Under the pieces are notes generated by a model, which saw nothing but the letters and a program-made list of their open reading frames with translations, was not told where the DNA came from and made no database searches. The position numbers were made by a program, and so were the translations under genes. Shown here piece by piece: positions 25,150 to 34,550 of a stretch of 64,000 bases of DNA (position 1 is its first letter; each line of letters begins with the position of its first letter). Source of the stretch: Sporosarcina sp. Te-1. Lineage in GTDB: Bacteria > Bacillota > Bacilli > Bacillales_A > Planococcaceae. Location of the stretch: the NCBI RefSeq assembly GCF_017498505.1, contig NZ_CP071798.1, positions 2,129,501 to 2,193,500 on the forward strand, written 5' to 3'.

Positions 25150-26275
25150 GATCTGCAACATCATCAAAGTAAAACGTACGTTTCCCCTTCTTCATCATAA
25201 TGATCAGGGTATGGATCAGTAACGCCGCCCACATAACGACGACAAACAGGAAGGCAGCCATCGTGACCCACACATGAATGGCGTAAAAGTGAGATTCTAT
25301 ATCCAATTTAATCTGAGCAAAACGGTTAGCCAACAGGGATAACAGTATAGGTAAATAAATGGAGACGGTTCGTTTTAGCATGGCTTGCCATAAAGGGGCA
25401 TCTCCCTCCAAGTTCACAAGTTTAAATCGCATAATATTGGTTCCGACTGTTTTTCCTCCCCATATAAGCGGTAAAACAAAATACATTCCCACAAAGCCTA
25501 TTGTTATATGCATCAATTCTACAATTCCACTTGATGACAGCAGCCCAACTGTCAGAAGATACGTACACTTAATAAGAATATAATCTATTCCTATGGCAAG
25601 TAATTGCGACAGCGGCGCCACCCGATGACTCTCCTGCATTTTTTCCGCCTTAAGTAAAAGTTTTTCCTTTGAAGGAAAGAAAGCGAGTACGACTGGTGCA
25701 ATCAGAAAACCGAAGAGCGCGCCCGTACTGTTTAACATCAGATCGTCAACATCAAATATACGATAGGGGCAATTGTATATTCCGTAAATTCCAGTAATCT
25801 GTGTTACTTCGTAAAAGAGAGACAGGATAAATCCTAACGCTAATGCCCTTGTCCAATATCGTTTTTCATTGAACCAATATCTTAAATAGACGCCAAGCGG
25901 AAGTAATAACAGAAAATTGAATACAGCCTGCCAAAAGGCACTTTGGTTAAGGATCTGCGTATATGAACTTGGCTGTGACCAAATCACTGAACTGCTCTTG
26001 ATAATGTCTTGAATAAAGCTGAATGGCACTAATGAATAATAAACGGTGTCCTGTGAATGAAAAGCACAAGTATTCCGAGTGGACGGAAGTGGCAAGAGAA
26101 CTAGGAACAGTGCTGATAACATATAGAAACTAAACGAATACACAACAATGGAAGCCCAAAGACTAAAATATCCATATTTCCGATAGCTATATATGAGCCA
26201 AGGGATGGTTAGAAGAAAACCGATTACAATAAAAATAAGCAAAGCGGTCTGGATTGGCATGATATATATAGACAT
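25130..26275 (-). CDS. VanZ domain-RDD domain fusion membrane protein
   Basis: 381 residues, ATG with AGGTGAGG upstream. Residues about 1-210 are a VanZ-like domain: several helices, NFLLLLPLGVYLRYWF, SLFYEVTQ and the DVDDLMLNSTGALFG signature. Residues about 215-370 form an RDD domain (RVAPLSQLLAIGIDYILIK; GGKTVGTNIMRFKLVN), usually three helices with Arg/Asp residues. VanZ proteins are linked to teicoplanin resistance and lipid or wall processes; RDD proteins to ion or solute transport. The fusion occurs in Bacillales and its role is unknown. The last bases overlap the YdcF fragment. Confidence 0.8.
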   Translation of the reverse strand: MSIYIMPIQTALLIFIVIGFLLTIPWLIYSYRKYGYFSLWASIVVYSFSFYMLSALFLVLLPLPSTRNTCAFHSQDTVYYSLVPFSFIQDIIKSSSVIWSQPSSYTQILNQSAFWQAVFNFLLLLPLGVYLRYWFNEKRYWTRALALGFILSLFYEVTQITGIYGIYNCPYRIFDVDDLMLNSTGALFGFLIAPVVLAFFPSKEKLLLKAEKMQESHRVAPLSQLLAIGIDYILIKCTYLLTVGLLSSSGIVELMHITIGFVGMYFVLPLIWGGKTVGTNIMRFKLVNLEGDAPLWQAMLKRTVSIYLPILLSLLANRFAQIKLDIESHFYAIHVWVTMAAFLFVVVMWAALLIHTLIIMMKKGKRTFYFDDVADLIPWKQ

Positions 26276-26312
26276 ACATACACCTCACCTATGTGATAAT
26301 TTGTGTTTCAAT

Positions 26313-26358
26313 GCAAAAAGCAGACAAAGTACGTTGGTTTTCGCATCTTGTCTGCTTA
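26313..26358 (-). terminator. Terminator of the first DUF418 gene
   Basis: Minus-strand stem AAGCAGACAAG / CTTTGTCTGCTT followed by TTTGC, 40 bases after the stop at 26397. Confidence 0.75.
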
Positions 26359-26396
26359 TGATGGTCCCACTTTACAACAGGCCATTCATCGTAGTA

Positions 26397-27446
26397 TTAC
26401 TTCTTAACGGATGGTGTATTCCTGCCATACGTCATAAAGCGCCATACTCTTTCAAATGGTCCCATCTTAAAAAACTTAAACCAAATCGCACTATAAATGA
26501 TTTGAATAACAAAAATGGTGATGGAAATGATGACAATGTTGATCGGCGATATAGCTTCAAGACCCATTAGCCCGATGATGAACAATCCAATAAAACTTTG
26601 TGCTAAATAATTTGTAAATGCCATTTGTCCAACATTTGCAATCGGTTGTAGTAGTTTCACGATCCGTTTGTTTTCTAAGATTACAAACAGGCTCGATAAG
26701 TAAAAATAGGTTGTCGGTATGGTGCCTAAAGCAATGATCTCATTAAGATATGGATCTTCTCCAATGGATGCATACCAGATCCAAATAGAAAAACCGATAA
26801 ACAATAGAAATGTAACGATTTGGAGCCATCTTATTTGAATGGATAACTCTCTTATTTTTCGAATCCAATTCGCTTTAGCTGCTAAAAATCCAGATAAAAA
26901 CATGATGAAGATTGTAATGAGATCATTCCCAAGAAAGGTAAATACATTGGAGAATATCCCCATATTAGGAGCAGAGATCACCAAACCTAGCGATATGATA
27001 TGCACCGTAAGTATCCCGCAAAGCCACTTGCTAATCGTTGAAACCTTCGCTCGGTAAAAAGGAATCAGGAAAAAACCAACAACGGCATATGCTGCTAAAA
27101 TGGAACCCCAAAAAAAGATAAAATGAATAATGCCAATTAGTAAAAGGGCTAATACGCGTCTTGCAAAACGCCAACGAGGTTTATCCCCGCGGCTTTCAGC
27201 ACGCGATGAGAAAATATAAAATCCCACACCAAATAGAAATGAAAAAATAGAAAAGAATTTTTTCTCTACCAGAATATCAGTTGCCACCTCAATGATTCTA
27301 TTTATACCCGTATATTCTGGAATTACCATGACATCAGTAAGGATTTTAAAGGCCCCTACATTGATTAACAAGATCCCAAATAAAGCAAAACCGCGGATAA
27401 TATCTAAGGAACGGATTCTTTCCTTTTGTGTAATGGATGGATTCAT
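26397..27446 (-). CDS. DUF418 family membrane protein (YeiB-like), copy 1
   Basis: 349 residues, ATG after AAAGGGAG. The N-terminus RIRSLDIIRGFALFGILLINVG and the C-terminal DUF418 domain (ANVGQMAFTNYLAQSFIGLFI ... IWFKFFKMGPFERVWRFMTYGR) are diagnostic. About ten transmembrane segments; related to acyltransferase/HGSNAT-like membrane proteins. Proposed as transporters or acyl transferases without proof. A paralogue lies at 39430-40443. Confidence 0.9.
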   Translation of the reverse strand: MNPSITQKERIRSLDIIRGFALFGILLINVGAFKILTDVMVIPEYTGINRIIEVATDILVEKKFFSIFSFLFGVGFYIFSSRAESRGDKPRWRFARRVLALLLIGIIHFIFFWGSILAAYAVVGFFLIPFYRAKVSTISKWLCGILTVHIISLGLVISAPNMGIFSNVFTFLGNDLITIFIMFLSGFLAAKANWIRKIRELSIQIRWLQIVTFLLFIGFSIWIWYASIGEDPYLNEIIALGTIPTTYFYLSSLFVILENKRIVKLLQPIANVGQMAFTNYLAQSFIGLFIIGLMGLEAISPINIVIISITIFVIQIIYSAIWFKFFKMGPFERVWRFMTYGRNTPSVKK

Positions 27447-27720
27447 ACTTTACTACTCCCTTTAAAAATCATCTTTATAAAGTTAGTATAGTGATCCAAC
27501 CTTACATAAAATTGATATAAACCTTACATTAATCTTAAAACAATAAATCTCTTTTTAATGAAGTTACTGCGCCATACGGTGACTTACAACCCACGGGATA
27601 ATTGGCTTGAGAAAAAGATAAGCTACCACATATTGATTGAGCGCAGGACAGCTCCGCTTGGAAATAGATTACTATGTTATAATACAAGATAATTTTGAAA
27701 CTTAGAGAGAGGGACGTTAC

Positions 27721-28398
27721 TTGAACAGAAGCGTTTTATATATTGAAGATAATGAGAAAATAGGCAGTTGGGTTAAAGAAGAATTGGAACAGCGAGGATA
27801 TTCAGTTCAGTGGCTGCTTTCTGGTGAAGGAGCCGAAGAAGAAGTAAATCAGCATGAAATCGTTATTTTGGATATTATGTTACCCGGCTTAGACGGCTTT
27901 ACTGTTGGAAAACGATTAAAAAAGGCAGCTCCTGCTGTTCCTATATTGCTGTTATCTGCTCGAACATCGATACATGATAAGGTAGATGGTTTACAATTTG
28001 CTGATGACTACTTAACGAAACCATTCCATACAGATGAATTAGTGGCAAGATTAGAAGTGTTAATCCGTCGAAGTGGCGGGAACCATTCTGAACGCATTTC
28101 ATTAGGAAATCATATCGAAGTCGATCCAGAGCTCCAAATGGTCTATGACAAACATACAGGAGATGAAATACTATTGACAGGGAAACAACATCAAATCTTA
28201 ATGTATTTCCTACGCCATCCGAATCAAGTGTTACCGAAGGAACAAATTTACGAAGCAATTTGGAACGAACCCTACATTACTGGCGATAAAACAGTAATGG
28301 TACATATCAGCCGATTGCGTCAAAAGCTGGAACGGTATCCCAATTCACCGGAAATTATTGAAACGCTAAAGGGAATAGGCTATCGGGTGAAACTATGA
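27721..28398 (+). CDS. OmpR-family response regulator
   Basis: 225 residues, TTG start after GAGAGGG. Receiver domain with acidic pair ED near residues 9-10, phospho-acceptor Asp 51 (VILDIMLPG) and Lys 100 (DDYLTKPF); winged-helix DNA-binding domain from about residue 130 (LLTGKQHQILMYFL ... VMVHISRLRQKLE ... IGYRVKL). Its stop overlaps the histidine kinase start (ATGA). Followed by an ABC exporter, so the likely target is the promoter region at about 29400-29490. Confidence 0.95.
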   Translation: MNRSVLYIEDNEKIGSWVKEELEQRGYSVQWLLSGEGAEEEVNQHEIVILDIMLPGLDGFTVGKRLKKAAPAVPILLLSARTSIHDKVDGLQFADDYLTKPFHTDELVARLEVLIRRSGGNHSERISLGNHIEVDPELQMVYDKHTGDEILLTGKQHQILMYFLRHPNQVLPKEQIYEAIWNEPYITGDKTVMVHISRLRQKLERYPNSPEIIETLKGIGYRVKL

Positions 28399-29402
28399 AA
28401 CAGTCCGGATCATTATTTCACCGTTTTCTACTAGGACATTTTTTGTTTATCTTTCTTCCTCCCATTGTGCTTATTTTACTCCTTATGCCCATTGGGTTTA
28501 CTGTCAATGATGAGGATCTGCATACGGTAAACCAATTTTACTTTATACTACTTCTGCTTGGTTTTATTATTGTTGCGTTTGTTGTCATGTCTTGGCTTTT
28601 CTTTTTAAGACTTCGCAAGCGTCTCACCCGCTTGCAGGAAGTCATGTCCTTTTCAGCAGCTACTAACTCATTTCCTCCCCCCCTATCTGTTCCGACAGAT
28701 CGGATGGATGAAATCGATCAATTAGGAAGTTCCTTTAATTGGATGATTCAGCAGCTCGAAGACAGCCGCAAGCGGGAATATGAAGAAGAAGAATTACGAC
28801 ATCGACTCATTGCGAATTTATCTCACGACTTACGTACGCCGCTTACTATTTTGAGAGGACATGTCACCAGATTACATAAAGAATCAATGAGTTCAGAAGG
28901 ACAACATTCATTAACAGAGATGAACCATACGATTACAAGAGTCGGAGATCTAATGGATGATTTACTTTCCTATACATTGCTTACATCTGGTAAACATCCT
29001 TTTAACCCAACTTCAACAGATATTGGACGTTTAGTACGGGCCTCTGTTGCTGCTTGGTATCCAGTATTTGAAGAAAAAGAAATGCAGCTCGATGTTGAGT
29101 TACCGACAGAGGAGACGTTTTATTGGGAAGTAGATCCTGCCTGGATGACACGAGTTTTGGATAATTTATTTCAGAACGTTCTTCGTCATGCAGCAGAGGG
29201 AAAGTATGCAAACATTATCGTTGATGTAGAAAAGGAACAGTTTATTATTGCAGACAGGGGCCCAGGGATGGATCACGCATCCGATGAGCATGGGGCAGGA
29301 ATTGGTTTATCGGCTTCCCAATATATGTTGAAAAATATGAAGCTGAAAGCCGACTTTACATCAAATGAAAATGGCACAAGAGTCACTATTGGCAGAGCTT
29401 AA
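28395..29402 (+). CDS. Sensor histidine kinase with short extracytoplasmic loop
   Basis: 335 residues. Two transmembrane helices (about 12-34 and 49-71) separated by only about 14 residues, then a HAMP-like linker, the H-box SHDLRTPLT with His 144, N-box DNLFQNVLRHA and G-boxes DRGPGMD and GAGIGLS. The tiny loop is typical of intramembrane-sensing kinases that detect envelope stress or cooperate with an ABC transporter. Paired with the regulator at 27721 and upstream of the exporter genes. Confidence 0.92.
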   Translation: MKQSGSLFHRFLLGHFLFIFLPPIVLILLLMPIGFTVNDEDLHTVNQFYFILLLLGFIIVAFVVMSWLFFLRLRKRLTRLQEVMSFSAATNSFPPPLSVPTDRMDEIDQLGSSFNWMIQQLEDSRKREYEEEELRHRLIANLSHDLRTPLTILRGHVTRLHKESMSSEGQHSLTEMNHTITRVGDLMDDLLSYTLLTSGKHPFNPTSTDIGRLVRASVAAWYPVFEEKEMQLDVELPTEETFYWEVDPAWMTRVLDNLFQNVLRHAAEGKYANIIVDVEKEQFIIADRGPGMDHASDEHGAGIGLSASQYMLKNMKLKADFTSNENGTRVTIGRA

Positions 29403-29494
29403 CCTAAAGTTAACCCAGAAGTAAACAACATGATAACCGAGATGTAACTTTGCTTCTTTATAATGAGAGCCATAACAGAAAGGACGTGTTATGG

Positions 29495-30208
29495 TTGCTT
29501 ACAATAAATAACGTAGTCAAACATCGCGGAAATCAAGAAATCTTATCAGGTATCAGTTTTACAGCCAGGCCCGGCAGAGTAACTGGGTTTTTAGGTCCAA
29601 ATGGGGCAGGGAAAAGTTCTACACTTCGTATCCTGCTGGGATTAGATCGTGCCACCTCGGGGAGCGCACTCATTGATGGAGTGCCATTCGCAGAACTGCA
29701 AAATCCTCTCGCAACAGTAGGTGCTGCACTTGATGGTTTTGGAGCGCATCGTATGCGAACAGGACGGGCACACTTGCGTTGGATTGCACGTGCCGCTGGA
29801 TTGCCACGCTCGCGTGTCGAGGAAGTTCTGGAAATGGTAGGCCTGATGAATGCTGCTGGAAAACGGGTCGGCACGTATTCCCTTGGCATGGGGAGAAGAC
29901 TTGGAATGGCAGCGGCACTTCTTGGGGATCCGGAAATATTGGTTTTGGACGAACCTGTAAACGGACTGGACCCAGAAGGAATTCGCTGGATTCGGACATT
30001 TTTACGCGAACGTGCGGCGTCTGGAAAAACCGTATTGCTATCCAGTCATCTAATGGGAGAGCTCGCGGAGACTGTTGACGATGTGATAATCATTCATCGT
30101 GGAAAAGTCGTGGCAGATGGAACATTGGAAGAAGTAACCGGTACCCATTCCACGTTGGAGGAAGCCTTTTTTGCCCTGACAACGGAACATGCAGGTGCTG
30201 TTGTATGA
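29495..30208 (+). CDS. ABC transporter ATP-binding protein
   Basis: About 237 residues from the TTG at 29495, which sits nearest to a usable AAAGGA; a GTG at 29486 touches it and the ATT-proximal frame to 29450 has none, so the start is uncertain. Walker A GPNGAGKSS, signature YSLGMGRRLGMAAAL, Walker B ILVLDEPVNGLDP and the H-loop LLSSHLM are intact. The wording RERAASGKTVLLSSHLMGELAETVDDVIII and a visibly higher GC content than the kinase gene resemble actinobacterial exporters, hinting at transfer. Stop overlaps the first permease (ATGA). Confidence 0.92.
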   Translation: MLTINNVVKHRGNQEILSGISFTARPGRVTGFLGPNGAGKSSTLRILLGLDRATSGSALIDGVPFAELQNPLATVGAALDGFGAHRMRTGRAHLRWIARAAGLPRSRVEEVLEMVGLMNAAGKRVGTYSLGMGRRLGMAAALLGDPEILVLDEPVNGLDPEGIRWIRTFLRERAASGKTVLLSSHLMGELAETVDDVIIIHRGKVVADGTLEEVTGTHSTLEEAFFALTTEHAGAVV

Positions 30209-30954
30209 GAGCATTCAACGCAGAACTATCCAAATTGTTTTCCTTGCCGGGCATGTGGCTTGCCTATCTTATTGGCGCATTTGCCCCACCACTCTTTGCT
30301 GCCCTGGACAGCTTCGCAGAAAAAGAGGATATAATAGCTGGAGTCAGCACGCGGCTATCGGAAGTTGGCTATATAGGATTAGGTGGTGGTGTGCAAGGCA
30401 TCATTATTCTTGGTGTACTTGCTGTCAGCAGTGAGTATTTGACAGAGAGCAGTGAATCTGGCGGAGGAAATCAGATTACAACGAGTTTAACCGCTGTTTC
30501 ATCCCGACTCCATTTTTTGCTGGCAAAAGCAGGTGCGGTGACAGTGGTCAGCGTACTTCTTGCTATTGTGGCTGTTGTCACAACTGTGTCAGCAACAAAT
30601 CTGATTCTTGGTGACTACGCCCCTGCATTTGAAGCATCTAGACTGATCGGTGCGGTTTGCTACTGGACATTCACTGCTCTTTTAGCATTTGGAATTACGG
30701 TACTAACGAAGAATGGCATTATTCCGCTTGCTGTTCTCATGATTAATTCATCTGTTGTGACAATCTCTTTCCTCCTTACGAAGGTTACAAAGTTGGCGTT
30801 TTACTTACCAGATATGGCGGGCCTTGATATGTTTATGTCTCCGAGCGGGGGATTTCACACCCCTTTAACAGGTGGTTTCATCATGTTTGCTTGGGTAACC
30901 GTTCTCTTCCTAGTAGCAGCAGTTGTATTTCATAGGAGGGACATTGCATCATGA
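30205..30954 (+). CDS. ABC-2 type permease, first
   Basis: 249 residues, overlapping the ATPase gene by four bases. Six predicted transmembrane helices, with an extracytoplasmic or cytoplasmic segment after helix 1 (DSFAEKEDIIAGVSTRL) and EYLTESSESGGGNQITTSLTAVSSR, the typical coupling region where ATPase contacts occur. With the next gene it would form the heterodimeric membrane part of an exporter. Substrate unknown; the adjacent stress-type kinase suggests antimicrobial peptides or similar. Confidence 0.85.
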   Translation: MRAFNAELSKLFSLPGMWLAYLIGAFAPPLFAALDSFAEKEDIIAGVSTRLSEVGYIGLGGGVQGIIILGVLAVSSEYLTESSESGGGNQITTSLTAVSSRLHFLLAKAGAVTVVSVLLAIVAVVTTVSATNLILGDYAPAFEASRLIGAVCYWTFTALLAFGITVLTKNGIIPLAVLMINSSVVTISFLLTKVTKLAFYLPDMAGLDMFMSPSGGFHTPLTGGFIMFAWVTVLFLVAAVVFHRRDIAS

Positions 30955-31709
30955 TGGTCTCTTCTAGTAGAAAGATAACACTAATCCTTGGCGCTGAACT
31001 GGATAAATTAGTTACACTGCCATTGATATGGCGCGCTTTTGCGGCTACATTCATTGTGAATTTAGTATTAACCGCAGCTTTTACTTCTGCTGGTCTACAA
31101 GGGACAGCAGGTACGCAAAGCATCCTGGGTACAGGACTTGCTTCTATGGGATATCTTCAAGCAGGGTTCATTATTCTTGGCATCTTAGCGACTTGTTCGG
31201 AGTATACGGGAGGACAAATCCGAACTACGTTAACTACGGTACCTTGGCGTGGATTTCAATTATCCACTAAGCATTTGGCCTTGGCAGTTGTAACCATACC
31301 TATGGCATTTATCATTGTTGCATCAGGCGTACTATATTCTTTCATAATGATGCGTGACACAGCAGCGGGTTTTGAATTAGACACTATGATAAAAACATTA
31401 TTAGGTGCGACTGGCTATATAACATTAACGACACTTCTCAGTGCAGCTATAGGTGCTGTACTCAGACGAACCACTCCTGCTTTAGTGGCTCTTCTTGGTT
31501 ATTATTTCATTGTCAGTCCACTATCGAGAGATTATCTGCCAAGCATTAAAAATTATTTTCCAGATACGGCGGGATCTTATATGTATATGCCGCTTTCCTC
31601 TGAAGGAATAAATGTTCTTACCCCAATGCAGGGGACAGGTATTTTACTGTTATGGACACTGCTCTTTATTACAGTAGCTATCGTATTTTACCGTGAACGA
31701 GATGCCTAA
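30951..31709 (+). CDS. ABC-2 type permease, second
   Basis: 252 residues, overlapping the first permease by four bases. Six helices and the counterpart coupling motif CSEYTGGQIRTTLTTVPWRG, clearly paralogous to EYLTESSESGGGNQITTSL in its partner. GRTTP-like segment LRRTTPALVALLGYYFIVSPL precedes the last helices. Forms a three-gene exporter with the preceding two; terminated by the hairpin at 31742. Confidence 0.85.
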   Translation: MMVSSSRKITLILGAELDKLVTLPLIWRAFAATFIVNLVLTAAFTSAGLQGTAGTQSILGTGLASMGYLQAGFIILGILATCSEYTGGQIRTTLTTVPWRGFQLSTKHLALAVVTIPMAFIIVASGVLYSFIMMRDTAAGFELDTMIKTLLGATGYITLTTLLSAAIGAVLRRTTPALVALLGYYFIVSPLSRDYLPSIKNYFPDTAGSYMYMPLSSEGINVLTPMQGTGILLLWTLLFITVAIVFYRERDA

Positions 31710-31741
31710 GTTCAGGTAGCTTGTTATGTCCAAAAACGAAA

Positions 31742-31790
31742 GAAGCATCAAGATTTCCGCCTTCATTGGCTAAAATCTTGATGCTTTTTC
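31742..31790 (+). terminator. Terminator of the ABC exporter operon
   Basis: Stem GAAGCATCAAGATT / AATCTTGATGCTTTTTC with a 19-base loop. Confidence 0.85.
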
Positions 31791-31828
31791 ATCTTATAAA
31801 CACATGAGCTGTTACAAACGAATGCCTG

Positions 31829-33097
31829 TTATGCCTTACGAGGCGTTCCTTCAGCATTTGATACAGTCGCATCGATTTGGATCAACGCATCATGCGGCAA
31901 GTTGGAAACGCCAACGACTCTGCGTGCAGGCGTACCTTGCGGGAAGAATGCTTTGTAAGCTTCGTCTACAGCGTCAAGATCAGCAATGTTCTTAACGTAG
32001 ATATTCACTTTCACCACGTCTTCCAAAGAATGGTTAATGCTTTCTACAATTGCCTTGATATTCTTCAAGCTCTGTTCAGCCTGCTCTTTTACGCCGCCTG
32101 ATACAACTTTGCCAGACTTCGGATCGATTGGCAATTGTGCCGAAAGGTGGTTGTAGTGAGAGAATGCTACAGTTTGTGTAGAAAGCTCATCGATCGGAGC
32201 GTTTTCAGTGTTGTTCGCCCAGATCACGATACCATGTCTGTCTTCAATAGCTTGCGGAGGTGTTCCGTCTCCGTGCGATACGACTGCTTCGATTTGAACA
32301 GAAGCACCCAAAGGCAATGCAGCAGCTTCTACGACTGTACGGGCAGGAACGTAAGCTACCGCTCTTGCGATTGATGAATCCGGGAAGAATCTAGAGTACA
32401 CTTCATTTACAGCTTCCGTATCAGCCAAGTCTGTAAGGAAGATATTGATCTTCACGATATCGTCAAACGGAACGTCGATGCTTTCCAAAATTGCCTTGAT
32501 GTTTTTCAAAGCCTGTGCAGTTTGCTCTTTAACATCGCCCACGACCAAACGGCCAGTCTTTGGATCGATTGGCAATTGAGCTGACAGGTTGTTGTAGTGA
32601 GAGAACGCTACAGTCTGTGTAGAAAGCGGGCTTGTTGGTGCATTCGCCGTGTTGTTTGTAAGTTTAATCAAATCACCTGCTTGTGGCGCGTTTGGAATTG
32701 TCCCTTCTCCGTGGGAAACAAGTGCTTCAATCTGAACAGACGCACCCTTAGGAAGGTCTGCAACTGCAACAGTTGTACGTGCAGGAACATAAGTTGGGAA
32801 GTATGTTTTATACACTTCGTCAACAGCGTCAACGTCCTGGATGTTCTTAACGAATACAGTGATTCTAACAATGTCGCTCATCACATGATCGATGCTTTCA
32901 ACGATTGCTTTGATGTTCTCAAAGCACTGTTCAGCCTGCGCTTTAATACCGCCAGCTACCAGTTCGCCCGTCTGTGGATTGATTGGCAATTGAGCTGAAA
33001 GATTGTTGTAATGTGAGAAAGCTGCAGATTGTGAAGATAAACCGTTACTTGGAGCATTCTCCGTATTTTTTGCTGCTACTGCGTTATAACCGCTCAT
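31829..33097 (-). CDS. Triple RidA (YjgF/YER057c/UK114) domain fusion
   Basis: 422 residues made of three tandem RidA domains (about 1-135, 142-285, 290-422), each starting with the same phrase (AAFSHYNNLSAQLPIN, VAFSHYNNLSAQLPID, VAFSHYNHLSAQLPID) and containing NIKAI(V/L)ESI. Free RidA is about 125 residues and works as a trimer hydrolysing reactive enamine/imine intermediates. The Arg that binds the substrate carboxylate is kept in all (PARTTVAV, PARTVVEA, PARRVVGV); the catalytic-site Glu is kept in domains 1 and 2 (VQIEA) and is Asp in domain 3 (IQIDA). One chain may form a complete pseudo-trimer. Domain 2 has a short insertion (SSIARAVAY). ATG follows GGGGAATAGG. Confidence 0.9.
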   Translation of the reverse strand: MSGYNAVAAKNTENAPSNGLSSQSAAFSHYNNLSAQLPINPQTGELVAGGIKAQAEQCFENIKAIVESIDHVMSDIVRITVFVKNIQDVDAVDEVYKTYFPTYVPARTTVAVADLPKGASVQIEALVSHGEGTIPNAPQAGDLIKLTNNTANAPTSPLSTQTVAFSHYNNLSAQLPIDPKTGRLVVGDVKEQTAQALKNIKAILESIDVPFDDIVKINIFLTDLADTEAVNEVYSRFFPDSSIARAVAYVPARTVVEAAALPLGASVQIEAVVSHGDGTPPQAIEDRHGIVIWANNTENAPIDELSTQTVAFSHYNHLSAQLPIDPKSGKVVSGGVKEQAEQSLKNIKAIVESINHSLEDVVKVNIYVKNIADLDAVDEAYKAFFPQGTPARRVVGVSNLPHDALIQIDATVSNAEGTPRKA

Positions 33098-33268
33098 AAT
33101 CCTATTCCCCTTTTAGATAGTTTTTTCAAAAGATATATGTACTAACTCATGTTTCGCACCAAAAAAGCCGATCTAAACCAGTCCCCTTGATTGCAAAGAC
33201 GAAAAACGAATTCGCCGTGGGCATCATGAACTTCAGTTAGTAACCCCTCTTGTCGTTGCCCGTTAGCA

Positions 33269-33297
33269 ATTATAGCAGTCTTTTGTTGTTATTACTA
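33269..33297 (-). promoter_or_regulatory. Probable promoter of the triple RidA gene
   Basis: Minus strand TATAAT (plus 33269-33274) with a weak TAGTAA 17 bp upstream. The resulting leader would be about 165 bases and contains a GGGCA/TGCCC pairing; no known riboswitch recognised. Confidence 0.4.
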
Positions 33298-33398
33298 ATA
33301 TTACTAGACTAGTAGAATGTATTACCACACACGGTGTTAGATAAAATCCTTATCAATTTGGAATGTCATTTACAGCAGGTACTCACGGGAACCTCACT

Positions 33399-33737
33399 TC
33401 ATATCATAGTTCTGTCAATCCCAGCTTCAATTAACAGCATAAAAGGTGTTAGGTATGAGTCTTTACCGACATAGATACTATCGATTTCCATGTTGTCATC
33501 GCTCCCTACTCTCAATGTGCGTGAAAAGTGCGTGAATAAAACATGCAGTAGCACACAAAGTCTTTTTATTTCTTGATAGTCAAACTCTCTTCGAACTATA
33601 ATTGGATCAATCTTTTGAATGGGGTGAAATGGATGTCTTTCCGTATCGTTCGAGGTATTTAGTTTTCGGGCTGGAAAAAACGCGTACCAGCCATCAAGGG
33701 GGTAGTCTGCCCTTTTGGTCTTATGAAGCGAAAACAT
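33399..33737 (-). CDS. Doubtful hypothetical ORF
   Basis: 112 codons open, no clear ribosome site at the listed start. The C-terminal part MEIDSIYVGKDSYLTPFMLLIEAGIDRTMI reads like protein and may be a remnant or a real small protein beginning at an internal ATG. The rest has no recognisable composition bias. Kept only because the interval otherwise has no gene. Confidence 0.25.
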   Translation of the reverse strand: MFSLHKTKRADYPLDGWYAFFPARKLNTSNDTERHPFHPIQKIDPIIVRREFDYQEIKRLCVLLHVLFTHFSRTLRVGSDDNMEIDSIYVGKDSYLTPFMLLIEAGIDRTMI

Positions 33738-33785
33738 TAAATGATATCGGTCAACATTTTATCCTCATTGGAAGGTGGAAAAAAA

Positions 33786-34532
33786 ATGAATCCATTGGAA
33801 TACAAAGAGTTTTATGATAAAGTCGGCAAAATCAATGGTTGGGATTTCAGCAATGTGAAATGCGTTTCGGAAGGAACACGATGGGATTTGTATCGTGAAG
33901 TAACGAAGGTCTGCAGGAAATCGGATATATTGCTGGACATTGGTACTGGCGGTGGGGAATCGATATTATCAATAGCAAAATCTGCACTACTTCTAGTTGG
34001 GATTGACCAATCCACTGGAATGATTGAAACAGCAACTAGAAATTCTGCTACATTAGGCACACCTAATGTACGGTTTCTAAAGATGGAAGCTGAAAGATTG
34101 GATTTTCCTAACAACTTTTTTAATGTAGTTTCGTGCAGACACTCGGAATTTTCCGCTAAGGAAGTCGCAAAAGTTTTAATGAAGGGCGGTACATTCCTCA
34201 CTCAGCAAATAAGCGAAAACGATAAATCAAATATTAAAGAAGCGTTTGGAAGAGGACAGGCATTTGGAATAAAGGCAGGTACATTAAAGCATCAATATAT
34301 TACTGCATTGAGCGAAGCGGGCTTTAACGACATTCAGGCATTTGAATTTAATGTTATTGAATATTACCAAACGGCTGAAGACCTGATTTTTTTACTAAAA
34401 CACACTCCCATTATTCCCGACTTTGGACGGACTGATATAGACTTCCAAATACTCCAACAGTTCATTAAGGAAAATCAAACTCAGAAGGGTATTAGAACAA
34501 ATTCTGAACGTTTTATAATAGTTGCTAAGTAA
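33786..34532 (+). CDS. Class I SAM-dependent methyltransferase
   Basis: 248 residues from the ATG at 33786 (GGAAGGTGG upstream); the frame extends to 33741 without a site. Motif I is LLDIGTGGGESIL, motif II the acidic VGIDQST, post-motif region FNVVSCRHSEFSAKEVAKVLMKGGTFLTQQ. This is the UbiE/methyltransf_11 type. C-terminal half (FEFNVIEYYQTAEDLIFLLKHTPIIPDF) resembles small-molecule methyltransferases. Substrate unknown; monocistronic with its own terminator. Confidence 0.85.
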   Translation: MNPLEYKEFYDKVGKINGWDFSNVKCVSEGTRWDLYREVTKVCRKSDILLDIGTGGGESILSIAKSALLLVGIDQSTGMIETATRNSATLGTPNVRFLKMEAERLDFPNNFFNVVSCRHSEFSAKEVAKVLMKGGTFLTQQISENDKSNIKEAFGRGQAFGIKAGTLKHQYITALSEAGFNDIQAFEFNVIEYYQTAEDLIFLLKHTPIIPDFGRTDIDFQILQQFIKENQTQKGIRTNSERFIIVAK

Positions 34533-34550
34533 GTACTAAATATAGAATAC

